DNA of 64,000 bases from Diphasiastrum complanatum (Eukaryota > Streptophyta > Lycopodiopsida > Lycopodiales > Lycopodiaceae): assembly GCA_029204225.1 (NCBI GenBank), contig CM055110.1:787050-851049 (forward strand), read 5' to 3'. A program made the position numbers and the translations under genes. Below are positions 1-10,289 of this stretch, piece after piece (positions within the stretch are counted from its first letter, which is position 1; each line of letters opens with the position of its first letter). The notes beneath the pieces were generated by a model. The model was not told the origin of the DNA. It searched no databases and saw nothing but the letters and a program-made list of their open reading frames with translations.

Positions 1-359
1 CGAGTTTGTTCGGTAGATGGGGAGACCATCTCTGGTAGATAGTCCTCTGTAGTATTCGGATTGTTAGGGCGATCCATGACACGTAGAGTGTCGTAGGATG
101 GTGGAAATAAACTCGTGCACTCTGGTTACAGTGGATACGGTTGTGGGAATGCGGGTGTTGTGGTCTGTTACGGGTTGGTTTCGGTTTGGGATGGTCGATG
201 GAGGTCGTTGAAGGTCGTAAATCGTAATATTGTGGTCTACTGCGGTTTGTGACGATCAAGGACAGATGTGCAGCGGTCAGAACTTGAGTGAGGCTCCGGC
301 TCCGGTTGAGATTGAAAGTAGGCCATCGGTTGAGAGGTGACTGTGTCCTCCGGTTGATA

Positions 360-750
360 TTCAAGGGCAGTGTTCCAGTTGAGATTTGAGCAGAGTGCTT
401 TGGTTTAGATTTGAGAAGAGTACTTCGGTCGAGATCTGAGCAGAGTGCTCGGGGTCGAGATCTGAGGAGAGTTCTTTGGTTGAGAACTGAGCGAAATGCT
501 TCGGTCGAGATCTGAACAGAGTGCTTCCTGAGCACTCCGGTTGAGAATCGAACGAAATGCTCCGGTTGAGAATTGATGGCAGTGCTCCGGTCGAGTTTTC
601 TTGCTGAGCACTCCGATTGAGAATCGAACGAAATGCTCCGGTTGAGAATTGATGGCAGTGCTCCGGTCGAGTTTTTTTACTGAGCACTTCGGTTGAGAAT
701 CGAGCGAAATGCTTCGGTTGAGAAATGGGCAGGACTTTGGTCCTGACCGA
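360..750. repeat. 25-bp minisatellite with a 76-bp higher-order repeat
   Basis: A degenerate unit of about 25 bp (GAGATCTGAGCAGAGTGCTT plus CGGTC) starts near 381, 406, 431, 457, 482 and 507. From about 530 the array changes to a 76-bp unit made of three variants: GAATCGAACG/GCG recurs at 545, 621 and 697. Because 25 is not a multiple of three, the array leaves long open frames on the minus strand that read as repeated Ser/Arg/Phe-rich segments. I regard those as artefacts. The array lies on the internal side of a probable gypsy primer site at 845-860, so it may be in that element's leader. Confidence 0.85.
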
Positions 751-844
751 AGTGATGAGCTCGACAATGAATGTGTAGGAGCTCTCAGACAATGGTGTCG
801 CAACACATGAGATTGAGATATGGCTTGGTTGAGCATGTGTGTAG

Positions 845-860
845 CTGTGGAACGGCGCCA
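845..860 (-). other. Putative gypsy primer-binding site (TGGCGCC type)
   Basis: On the minus strand this reads TGGCGCCGTTCCACAG. TGGCGCC-type sites complement tRNAs ending in GGCGCCA and are common in plant Ty3/gypsy elements. Two bases away (from 863) the plus strand reads TGTTCACA, which would be the terminal TGTGAACA of a minus-strand 5' LTR. The element would run left, out of the window. Confidence 0.45.
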
Positions 861-862
861 AA

Positions 863-1968
863 TGTTCACATATTCACTGAATCTGTGAACACATTTTTTT
901 TCTTTTTGTTGCTTATCTCTCTTGGATTACCTCTGTCATTATGGTTCTTTGTGATCATTCTTCTTATTAGAACGTTTATAGAGCAGAAGCAATATTCAAG
1001 GATGCAGTACGTATTTCCCAGCCTGTCAGTGGGTAACTCAAATCTGATACTCAGCTACATGCATACACTAGCCATGCAACAATCTGCAGCTCAAGCAGAT
1101 TAGCATTTAGCACAGAGAGCAATCCTACTACTAACTACCAAATCAAAGAACAATCAAGAACTAGAATAGCTACTGAAACCAAAACCAGATTCAAGAAACA
1201 AGAAATAAGATTCCTAACAACATTTAACAATCTAGGAATCAAGAAACACACATAACTTGATGCCTAAATTATCCAAGAACATCAAGAACTAGAATGTCAA
1301 GACTATGCAAGATTTACACCACATTTCTAGCCTCTATAGTTTACTTGAGTGCTGATTTCTACAAGATTCCACAAGCAAGAATTGAAGCTAATCCACAACT
1401 AAGCAAGAACAAGAAACAAGAATCTAGTTAATTCACAAGCAAGGAATCAAGCATGCTCATAGAAATATCACTCAAGATCGTTGCCATGAACAAGGAGCTT
1501 AGTGATCTTCAAGAGCTCGTGGAGGATCCTCTTTATTAGCTCAAGAGAACTTGAAAATACAACCAAAAGCTCCCTCACAAGAGAGGGGGGACCTTAAATA
1601 AGCAAGAAGGCTGCCCATGTGGAGCCCATGTGGCAATTCCACTAGATTAAAAATTACATGTAGAATTTGCCCTTCCACTAGAGGACACCATCAAAAGGTG
1701 GCTTACTCTTACTATTTTAAGGGGGGTCTACATTTATTACAACTATTCAAGAAAATGTTACTAGCTCCTACATGGTCATTCCTTCTTTGGGATACACCAT
1801 GTAGGCTCACATAGTTAATCATTATCTTCCTAGCTAGTATTTCCTTGGCTCTCATGCTCGGCTCTCAACTTCTTCTGCTCTCTTCCTTCTGAGACCTCCT
1901 TGGTCATGGGTGAGAGATAACCTATGTCTTCAGTTTGGCTCGACACTAGAGAATCAGCTAGCACTTGC
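863..1968 (-). other. Unassigned; possible minus-strand LTR of the TGGCGCC-primed element
   Basis: No convincing gene is present. The segment begins with the inverted pair TGTTCACA...TGTGAACA (863-892), then becomes A-rich with many CAAGAA-like words (about 1140-1440). It stops where copia A1 homology begins at about 1969. The far LTR end was not found, so the LTR reading rests only on the neighbouring primer site. The short open frames here match nothing I recognise. Confidence 0.25.
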
Positions 1969-2116
1969 CAAGTGGTAGATCAACCAACTCCCATGTATCA
2001 TGCATGTGGATGGATTCTATCTCCTCTTCCATTGCCCTTTGCCACTCTTTGTGATCTTTTGCCTCATCAAAGGTTGATGGCTCTCGACACTTCAAAATGT
2101 CACTCATTAGGGCAAA

Positions 2117-2761
2117 TAAGAATCCTAAAACACTTGAAATGATGAGGGAAACAATAGATTATGATTTCATAAGATTAGCACAAGTTGAACCATCAAAATC
2201 CATCAAAAATCTATGCTTGAACCTCACTAAATGGCCCAAATCCTTGAAGAAGGCTTCACACGTGTGAAAGTACGGCCTCCCACAGTCTGAGTACTGTACA
2301 CCAGACCTAAATTCAATCCTATAATCATTAGTAATCACAAGTACTCAAACAATTATGAACATAGAGAGCAATTGCACCATTATGAGAGAAAAAACATGAA
2401 ATTGCTTGATTGATTTTGGTGAGATATCATCACCTATATATACATGGGTATGAGTAGCCCTAAACCTATCCCTAATGCTAATTTTGGTGGATCTTTCATC
2501 CCTACCAAGTTAGGGTTGGAATCTTGGAGATCCCTCAACAATGCAAAAATTACCAAAAATAGCTGCTATTTTTTCTCCCTTGTATCTAAGCATAATTTGG
2601 ACTCATTCCAAAGGTTCTAACACTTAGGTCTACTTGAGAACATCCTTATGAATGGAATCCTATGCTATTTGGCACGTGTGACAAGCCACATCATGACCAT
2701 CTAACTATTTACAAGTCATATGACCAAAACTAGTCAAGCTAGAATTGTGAATTTTTAACAT
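2117..2761 (-). mobile_element. Partial LTR of family D inserted in A1
   Basis: A1 and A2 match up to GTCACTCATTAGGGCA (ending 2116) and again from TTCACATGATAA (about 2762). The roughly 640 bp between is absent from A2. From about 2189 it matches the 5' LTR of element D (17227-17741). Its right end, read on the minus strand, begins TGTTAAAAATTCACA, as an LTR should. The left end appears to lack a few terminal bases, so no clean target duplication can be read. It contains the palindrome TTCACACGTGTGAA at 2255-2268. Confidence 0.7.
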
Positions 2762-4319
2762 TGTTCACATGATAACGATCGGGAGACTTCCTTTCCCGCG
2801 TTGATCTTCTCACTTCTCCTTGTGTGCTAGATCTTGGTTGATTTAGCTTTGCGTCTTTCATGATCTTTTCATACCATTTTGGTATCTTAGATTCAGGTGA
2901 TACACTACGCGGAGAGTATGTATCCCAAGGAGTGTCCAAGTAATGTCTCTTACTTCCAACCGGTTTCTCCTTTATTGCTCCTATTGGCAAGTACCTCCCC
3001 CTAGGCTCTTGAATAGGTGGTTTCCTTTCATACTCGCCCTCTCGACTCTCATCTTCACGTGCATCATCTTCTGGAGCGTCTTCTTCATCTTCCAGAATTG
3101 TGGGAAGTCTTTTGATGCTTTCACCACTTGAATGGTCTTCATCTTCATACCTATGCATCTCATCAAGGATCACATCTTTGCTAATGTGAATCTTGTTCAT
3201 TATAGGATCAAAACACCTGTATGCCTTCGTCCTCTCGTCATAACCGACAAAGATACACTTGATTTCTTTGGCATCAAGTTTCTTTCACTCCTCCTTTGGC
3301 ACATGTACATAGGCCTTACATTCTTGTAAATGCTTCTTCGGGAGTCACATTTGGAACCGCAACTGTAGGACTCATGTTTTGCAAGAACGTTGTCGCACTG
3401 CACGCTTCCGACCAAAGTGAATCGGTCAAGCCCATTTGCTTCATCATGGAGCGTGCACTCTCCATAATAGTCCTATTTTTTCTTTCAGCTACACCATTAC
3501 TATGCAGCGTGTGTGACTGTGTGAATTGTCTTTTGATGCCATGTTCCTTTCAAAAGTCCTAAAAATCATCAGATGTATTCACCCCCTCTATCAGATCTTA
3601 GCACTTTGATGCGTGCATCCAGTTCTCTACCAAAGTCTTGAACTCCTTGAAACAAGCAAAAGCGTCAAATTTCTTCTTTAAAAAATAAATCCATGTCCTT
3701 CTAGAGTAATCATCTATGGAAGTCATAAAATAATATGCTCTCCCCAATGACATGGTCTTTATTGGGCCGCACAGGTTGCTGTGAATAAGTTCCAGTGGTT
3801 TCTTAGTTCTTGCAGCTCCACCTTTCTTGAATGTCTCCCTGTGATGCTTTCCCATGATGCATTCTTCACATATTGCACGATGATCATCCTGCAATGCCGG
3901 TAACCCTATTACCATCTTCAGCTTTGCCATCAAACTCAAGCTCCCATAATTCAAATGACCAAGTCTTTTGTGCCACAACTTAGATTGAGATGCTGTTGAG
4001 ATAGCCAAACCATATTCTCCTGGTTTTGCAACATCCAATTTATAAAGGCCACAATTACTATCTTTATAACCTTTCGCCACCACTTTATGATTGTGGTTCA
4101 TATCTCTCATAAGGCATCCATCCTTGACAAATTCAACCTTAAGATGTTGATTAGCCATTACTCTACATTGCCCACACTTTGTATTTGGCATTCCTCCCCA
4201 TTGGCTTGAGTGACCTTATCTCCATCATGGATTGGTGAGAATTTCTCAAACCAATCACATTTTCTGGTCATATGCCTTGTGGCGCCTGAATCTATGAACC
4301 ATTTGCCACCATCATCAAC
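2762..4319 (-). pseudogene. A1 protease-integrase region of copia polyprotein (broken)
   Basis: On the minus strand this holds the aspartic protease WFIDSGATRH (near 4290-4260, catalytic DSG intact), the GAG-pre-integrase zinc segment (HKRLGHLNYG...CEECIMGKH) and the integrase core through FIDDYSRRTWIYFL. The second catalytic part, RSDRGGEY, is still readable near 3590 but is followed by a stop and further lesions. The segment 3200-2739 is the hydrophilic linker before reverse transcriptase (KWYEKIMKDAKLN, RKSPDRYHVN). The normal job would be processing Gag-Pol and integrating cDNA. Several stops and frame changes make it non-functional. Confidence 0.8.
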
Positions 4320-5205
4320 CTAGGATGCCAATGCCGATGAGAAGACACTTGTCCTGTCAACTTCTCCATCATCTTCGACAATGTTGTCTTGTTGAGTCAC
4401 TTTTCCCGCCTTTATGTCCGCTTTCTTCTTGTAACACTCGCATGCCCAATGACCCAGTTTGTGGCAATAGTAACATTTGCCTTTTTTTTTTTCCTTTTGA
4501 TGATGACTCTCCCTCGTCATCGTCATCCTTGTATTTCTTGGAAATCCTTTTCCATCCTTTTTGCTTGCCTTTAGCAAGCAAGGCTTGATCCTCCTGTGGG
4601 GTTTGCCTTGACTTCACCACTTCGCGACGCTGCTCTTCCTGCAACATTATTCCGTGGAAGTCTTCAAAAGTAGGCAATCTCTCCCTTGAAACAATGCCGC
4701 TCACAAACATTTGTAGCCCTTCTGAGAAACCGCTCATTGTGGTATGTACCAATTCAACATCCTTGATTGGTTCTCCAATTGCCACAAGTTGATCTCTCAG
4801 CTCCCTTATCCTGGTGAAGAAAGATCCCACTGATTCACTTTCTTCCATCCTTACTGCGTTCAATCTCGACTTCAAGAACATGGCCCGAGCTGGATTGCAA
4901 GTTTGAAATTGCATTCTAAGAGCTTCCCAAGCTCCCCTAGCTGTCGTGGCATCACTTATATCAGTGATCACACGGTCTTTCACTGAAAGATTGATTAAGG
5001 ACAATGCCCTCTGTGCCTTTCTATCAAAGGCCCTCATGTCACATGGAGTGGTATTTGGACGGACTTCAATACCTGCCATGATCTTCCATAACTCTTTCTC
5101 CATCAAAATGCTCTTCATTTTGAATTTCCAGATGTTGTAGTTAGAAGCCCCATCAAGTTTGCTTGCATCGCCCGAAATTGCCTCATTGATGTTTGCCATC
5201 TCCAA
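4320..5205 (-). pseudogene. A1 gag (frameshifted at a homopolymer)
   Basis: This is a copia Gag capsid protein starting MEMANINEAISGDASKLDG, with the family's NYNIWKFKMKSIL segment and the UBN2-type helix-rich body. The tail holds a CCHC zinc knuckle, CYYCHKLGHWACEC, next to lysine runs. The knuckle lies in a different frame from the N-terminus: the shift falls at the T-run near 4480-4491 (A-run in sense), where A2 has a longer run. The homopolymer has probably slipped. Only the capsid part could be made from the first frame. Confidence 0.85.
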
Positions 5206-6458
5206 ACTACTTGAAACTCCACTTGTAGGCTATAAAGTGTATGCTGAAGCCAACCATGATGTCAAAAATAAAAATAATGACCTGCAATTTTTGGCTTACT
5301 AGGCCACCCGCCGCTCTTTTGCCAAATTGAAAACCAAATAGGTGTCGCTTTTCGAAATGCTTCTCATCACCAACTCCCAGCTACCTGCCCAGTGGAATGG
5401 TGAAATCACTTCTGGCACGTTTCGAGCACTTTCTCTATGGCAATCACTCTGTTTTGGTGTACCGTACTTGCAGGTACAGTCAGGGTGCCCTTCATTTGGA
5501 GGCTATCGCCTTTCGTTTGGCCAAAATAGGCTAAAGGAGGTGAAAATAAGGGCAATTTGGATTTTTGAACTGTTTCTTCAGTGTGAAGAAACTTCACCTT
5601 ACACAAAACTTGGGACCCAACAATTATTTCAGTTTGAAAATTTTTAATGAAGTGGAAGTGCTTTATGCACTTCAGACCCCTTCAATTGAAGTTCTTGGTG
5701 GTTTTGAAGCAATCCAATGGTGAATTCACATCCAACGGCCCATATCACATGTGGCCTCCACCGTTGATCAGCAGATTCCTTGATCGCATGGCCACAATGA
5801 AACTTGAGCACCAAACGAAGCTCTAGGAGACACCACTCCCTTTCATAAACTACAAGACCAATGTAGCTGGCTGCGCGCGCTGACCCTTGAGCCTTCCTCA
5901 CACCATCTCCAAGCTTCCTTTCATAAGCTATGGCTATGGTAGCCTGACTAACTCCACGCTACCTCTCTTCACAGTTCGCGGCCGCCCACGGCCTCTCCAC
6001 AGATTCCCAACAGCAGCAGGGCCCCCACTTCTAGCTCTTTACAACTTCAAAAACGGATTTGTATCAAGAGAGAAATGCTTTTTTCCTTCTTGAAACCCTA
6101 GTTGTCAAAGAAGAAGATTTTTTTTGGGCTTTATCTGATCTTCTTGAGAATTTCTGTGAGCAGCTACCTATCCCTCTTAGGTCGCCCTACAACAAGCAAT
6201 CTTCTGCTCCAAAACGCTCTTCAAACGGTATTCGATGGATTCAAACCAAACATAAATGCCAAGCAACCCTCCAGAAGAATTTTCAGCTTCAATCTTTGCT
6301 TGCCCACTGATTCAGCTGACAATCTCCTACCTCTAAATCTTCTTATAGTTTTGAGCTATTCCATGAATCTCCACAGACTCGGTTTTGTTCTTCCTAGACA
6401 ACAAACAGTCGTGAATTCGCAGCTCTCTGTTCTTGTCCAATGATTCTAGCCACCAAGT
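5206..6458 (-). other. A1 5' leader between primer site and gag
   Basis: About 1.25 kb separates the primer site from the gag start, long for a copia leader. The same leader is present in A2 (59620-60710), so it belongs to the family. It contains no convincing gene on either strand; short frames are not shared between the two copies. It may carry packaging or splicing signals, but nothing shows that directly. Confidence 0.6.
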
Positions 6459-6470
6459 GCTCTGATACCA
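6459..6470 (-). other. A1 primer-binding site (initiator tRNA-Met)
   Basis: The minus strand reads TGGTATCAGAGC, complementary to the 3' end of plant initiator tRNA-Met, directly against the LTR end at 6471. This fixes the orientation of A1 and the inner edge of its 5' LTR. Confidence 0.85.
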
Positions 6471-6722
6471 AGTTAAGAAAACAGTTTAAACACCCGACCG
6501 GATCAATCACCACAACACAACGTCAAGTGAAACAAGACAAGACAACAGAATAGCTCACCTCAAACTATATATTGAACTGATAAGTAAGTACAAAGATAAA
6601 GTTGCTTAAAAGCACTCAAAGGGCTCATAAAAGAAAGACGGCTCGATAATTCTAGAACTAAGCACACGTGGTGCCGTCGAAATAAGAAGGCACTGTATAA
6701 GTCGATTATTGCTATTTTAACT
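6471..6722 (-). repeat. A1 5' LTR (252 bp) with AG...CT ends
   Basis: It matches the 3' LTR of A2 (55258-55512) along its length. The match ends at TTTTAACT on one side and AGTTAAG on the other. On the minus strand the LTR therefore runs AGTTAAAATAGC...TTCTTAACT, with 6-bp inverted ends AGTTAA/TTAACT instead of the usual TG...CA. The primer site touches one end. In A2 a purine tract (GAGAGAGAGAG) touches the other. Confidence 0.7.
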
Positions 6723-8013
6723 ATCTGTATAAAATGCAAAGTGCGTTTCCATGAGATAATTACGAAATTTTTGAACGGAAAAAATCATGGCTAACGCTTC
6801 ACGTTCTGTTGTTGAATAGTTTTTCTCCAGATCTGTAAGCTGTCTGCTTGCAAATTGTATAGGATAGTCCTTCTTATAATCATCTGGTTGCGTCAAAATT
6901 GATCCAATGGCGTATTTTGAGGCATCCGTGTGAACATGAAATTCAACCGTCCAATCTGGAGAACGCAGTATTGGTGCTGAAGTTAATGCTTTTTAAAATT
7001 TTTCAAAGGCTTCTAACGCCTCTACTTTCCAAATAGGAACAATAGTCAGTTTGTATATAGGTCGTGCTAAATCCGCAAAGAAGATAATAAAAATTCAATA
7101 GTAGTTTGCATGACCCATAAACACATAAACTCCACAAATTGTTGTTGGCGGTGGCAATTCCACAATAACCTTGAGTTTAGAATAATCTGTGGCAATGCCA
7201 TGTCTCGATATCACATGCCCAAGCACAACTCAGTGGGAAACCCATATCTGGCATTTTTTTGGATTTAGATAAATTTGATATTTGCGACATCTTTCAAATA
7301 CTTTCTCCAATCAATCCAGGTGGTCTGTATCTGTACTAATGGACTCCTAGGTCATCCAAGTATTTTTCAAGGAATTTTTGTAGATAATCTTTAAAAGCAA
7401 ATTGCATTACTCTTTGGAATGAACTTGGTGTATTACAGAGTCCAAACGACATTACTTTGTAAGCATAGGTGACCCATTCTGTTGCAAAAGCTATTTTGTG
7501 GCGATCGGCAGGAGCAATTTTAACCTGGTTGTAGCTACTAAATCCATCCAGGAAACTGTAAGCTTCTGCTCTAGCAAGGCGATCCAAAATGCTTTCAATA
7601 AAAGGTAATGAGAAGTGATCCTTCCACATCACTTTGTTTAAAGCCTTGAGATTCACACAAACTCTCAATTTCCCATTTTACTTAGGAGCAATGACAATTG
7701 ATGAAACCCATTCGGTATGCTTGATCTCATAAATAAAATCGTCGTCAAGCAGTCTTTGAAGTTTTTTCTTTATCAGATAGGCAACATTATGATTACAGCG
7801 ATAGAACTTTGTAATCTTTGGAACCACATCAGTTACTAAAGGTATGGTATATTCAATAACTGATGTTGGAATACCCTTCAGATTTTGATAAGTCCATGCA
7901 AAGCAATCTTGATACTTAATAAGTAACATTCGAAGTGCTTGATACTGTTCAAGATTAAGTTCTGATCCAACTTGGACAAGCTTTTTTGGTTTTCCTGGCT
8001 CAGCAAGATTCAT
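6723..8013 (-). pseudogene. Gypsy F reverse transcriptase and RNase H (broken)
   Basis: Minus-strand frames give the region leading into reverse transcriptase (KYQDCFAWTYQNLKGIP), then KLRVCVNLKALNK, FLDGFSSYNQVKI and the YLDD box (near 7345), all typical of Ty3/gypsy. A single stop separates APK from NGKLRVCVN at about 7675. RNase H continues below 7320 with the recognisable HVHTDASKYAIGSIL and YSTTEREALA segments. It would copy element RNA into DNA in cytoplasmic particles, but it cannot be translated through. Confidence 0.8.
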
Positions 8014-8801
8014 TGGCTGTGTCTAGTTGGGCCATCGTAAACATCTATCAATTCTGGCACCTGGTCTTTGGGTTCACGATGTGCTTTAGTTAACATGATA
8101 ACCACATCATCCAGTGTATAACATTTAAAATGTTTTGGCATATCATGCTGGACAACATCTACTTGTTCGTTGTCGAAGGGACTTGTCTTGGATCTTCGCT
8201 TAGTCTTCTTAACAAGAATTGATTGTGGAGGTGATGACTTCCAAGACGATGATGTCTTGCTAGAATTCTGACTTGTAGAATCATCTGTGGCTTTCCCTTT
8301 GCCTTTATCCAGTAAGGGTGGCACATTCTCTGAATCAATCTTTTGAGAAGGATTTTTCCATTTCAGGACCGTATTATAATGTCACTTGGATTGTTTATTC
8401 ATCATTGACCCTGTGATCTTGTCTTCCTTCAATATAATTGCTTTGGGCGGTTTAATTGTTGGTTCATCAGGAACATTACGCACTCCAAATCTGGTCAGAT
8501 CCATATGATTTAGAATCTGCTCATCAGTAAGTTCTGCATTGTCATCATAAGACAAGGCATGACTCATAGGTATGAGATTGTCTTCAATCGGATCTGGTAT
8601 AGGTTCCGTTGATATCCAAGCTACATTCAGCACATTCAATGAAAAAGTGATCGGTGTATCCAAGGTTTGATCCAATAATGAAATCTCACTCAAATCTGAC
8701 TGATTATCTTGTTGACACATATATCCTGCTATACAATCAATCGTTGCAAGAGCTTCATTCCAGTTGATAGTATCCATTTGAGAATCGTAATAAACTCCCA
8801 A
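8014..8801 (-). pseudogene. Gypsy F linker between protease and reverse transcriptase
   Basis: Two open minus-strand stretches (8801-8382 and 8324-8010) encode acidic or Ser/Lys-rich sequence with no catalytic motif that I recognise. Their position between the protease and reverse transcriptase of F, on the same strand, makes them part of the same broken polyprotein. A long linker at this point is common in plant gypsy elements. Confidence 0.55.
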
Positions 8802-8946
8802 ATTTTTCTCTGGTCAGTCACAAGTATGATCCGTTGTTGATGAATCATCATCCACTTTCTGAACCACTGGTTTGGTAGTCCAAGTTGCAAGATCAACTTT
8901 GACTGCACATTCACAATTTTCAAAAGTGATTTTCCTAGTACCCCAA

Positions 8947-9255
8947 TTATGAATTACTTGCGCAACTCATAACCATGGATGTCCCAATAGAACTCGGTAG
9001 ACATTTGGTGCTTTTGGTAAGTCCATTACTACGGAAGTAATGGCAAACTTTAATAACAAATGTAGCAGGCTTGGTCTTTGTAAGGCCCCATTTTGCACAT
9101 AGCTTTGTAGAAATCAGGTTAAATCCTGAACCGCTATCTATCACGGCTGCTTCCTTAGGAAATTGTCTATGTTGTATCGACAGAGTGATTTTTTTGTTCA
9201 CTTTTCCAAGCGGCTCCGACATGGAGTACTTCATTAGATTCTTCAAATCCAGCAC
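8947..9255 (-). pseudogene. Gypsy F aspartic protease
   Basis: The minus-strand frame contains AAVIDSGSGFNLIS, a retropepsin-like active site with catalytic Asp in DSG followed by the hydrophobic flap side. It then reads KLCAKWGLTKTKP before the frame decays. A second copy of the same region is in fragment L (41200-41780). The usual role is cutting the Gag-Pol polyprotein during particle maturation. Confidence 0.7.
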
Positions 9256-9587
9256 AAAAAAGTGGTTCTTGATGGAATTCTGGTTCTGCTTGAGCTAACT
9301 TTGCGCTAAGACGTCCTTTGCTTTTGGTACCAACTTCAGGAACTCTCCCAATGAAATATTGATCTTACTAGACAAAATATTCATAAGCAATTTGTTTGCG
9401 GCAATTCTGGTTCAGTCATCTTGAAGGGTTCTTCATGATGCTACAACTGATCATTCATATCTACACGTGAATTTCTTGGAGGCTGCAATGGTGAAGAACG
9501 AACTTCGGCTGTTGCTTTAGCAGCTTCAAGCTCATCTTCTTCTTGCAGATGTTTAATCCATTGCCTCATATCCTGATATCTTCTTTT

Positions 9588-10269
9588 TTATGCATGAAGA
9601 TCTAGATAGACTCTAGATGTTGTTGGTATATAAGTTAATGGTATAGAATCAGTAGGTACTGGATCCGCTACTAGTTCTTTCTGCTTCTGTGCTCTGGTGA
9701 CCAGCATCAAGGGTACACTTGGTTTATTCTGAGCTATTGGTCTTTGCTTGATTGTTATCAAATTTATAGGAGCTATAGCTAGTGTTGGCTTCGGTCTTGC
9801 TGGATAGTCTTTATAGCAATGCCCATAACCACAGTCACGATAGAATGGTACAAATTTTTCTTTCTTTGGACATTCTGCAACTTTGTGATTTTCTCCACAT
9901 GCAAAGCATCCAAGTGGTGCTCTGGTCCAATTTCTAGATGCTTGTTGTTGTGCGACAACATAAATAGCATACTGTTTTGAAGATCCACCTTCTTGATCAT
10001 TACCATAGTTCCATTGTTCGGTACTTTTATACGGTTCTGGTTCCATCAAATTGGCAGGAGGAGCGGAGTGCTTTGGTGGGGCAGATAAGGCTACACGTTC
10101 CGAGTATCCAAGAGCAGATGGTCAAGGTCTGGCTGCTGGATTTCCTCCATACTATGGTTCTCGATATCCCATTTGGGCATACCGTTTGCTGAATTATCCG
10201 AGGATTGAAGTTGCAAAAAGCAGTCTCATGATCAAGCGAATTACACAAATGGCATACACTGATTTCCAT
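9588..10269 (-). pseudogene. Gypsy F gag C-terminal half with two zinc knuckles
   Basis: Two minus-strand frames give CHLCNSLDHETAFC (10269 end, CX2CX4HX4C) and CFACGENHKVAEC (about 9910-9870, CX2CX3HX4C), followed by VTRAQKQKELV. These are nucleocapsid zinc knuckles that bind element RNA. The capsid N-terminus is missing because copia C starts at about 10290. The two knuckles are in different frames, so a frameshift lies between them near 10030. Confidence 0.7.
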
Positions 10270-10289
10270 TCATTTTTTCAATTGAAGAC

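Larger units (their letters stand above)
1969..6722 (-). mobile_element. Ty1/copia retrotransposon A1, 3'-truncated, minus strand
   Basis: Read on the minus strand, the order is 5' LTR (6722-6471), primer site, long leader, gag, protease, integrase and the start of reverse transcriptase. The element ends abruptly at about 1969. It is a close relative of A2 at 55258-60718; long stretches of gag, integrase and leader are nearly the same by eye. A separate LTR (2117-2761) interrupts it. The 3' half of reverse transcriptase, RNase H and the 3' LTR are absent. The outer 5' LTR edge abuts gypsy F, so A1 probably inserted into F or was joined to it by deletion. Confidence 0.85.
6723..10280 (-). mobile_element. 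Ty3/gypsy retrotransposon F, internal region, minus strand
   Basis: The minus strand shows gag with zinc knuckles (10269-9588), aspartic protease (9255-8947), a long linker (8801-8010), reverse transcriptase (8013-7336) and RNase H (about 7320-6730). No LTR is visible at either end. The low-coordinate end meets the A1 LTR and the gag end meets copia C at about 10280. A related copy (L) is at 41170-42150. Every domain carries stops or frameshifts. Confidence 0.85.

Noticed and set aside
361-869. Minus-strand frames of 154-166 residues with repeated Ser/Arg/Phe segments
   Set aside because: They are translations of the 25-bp minisatellite; the period is not a multiple of three and the frames simply follow the repeat.
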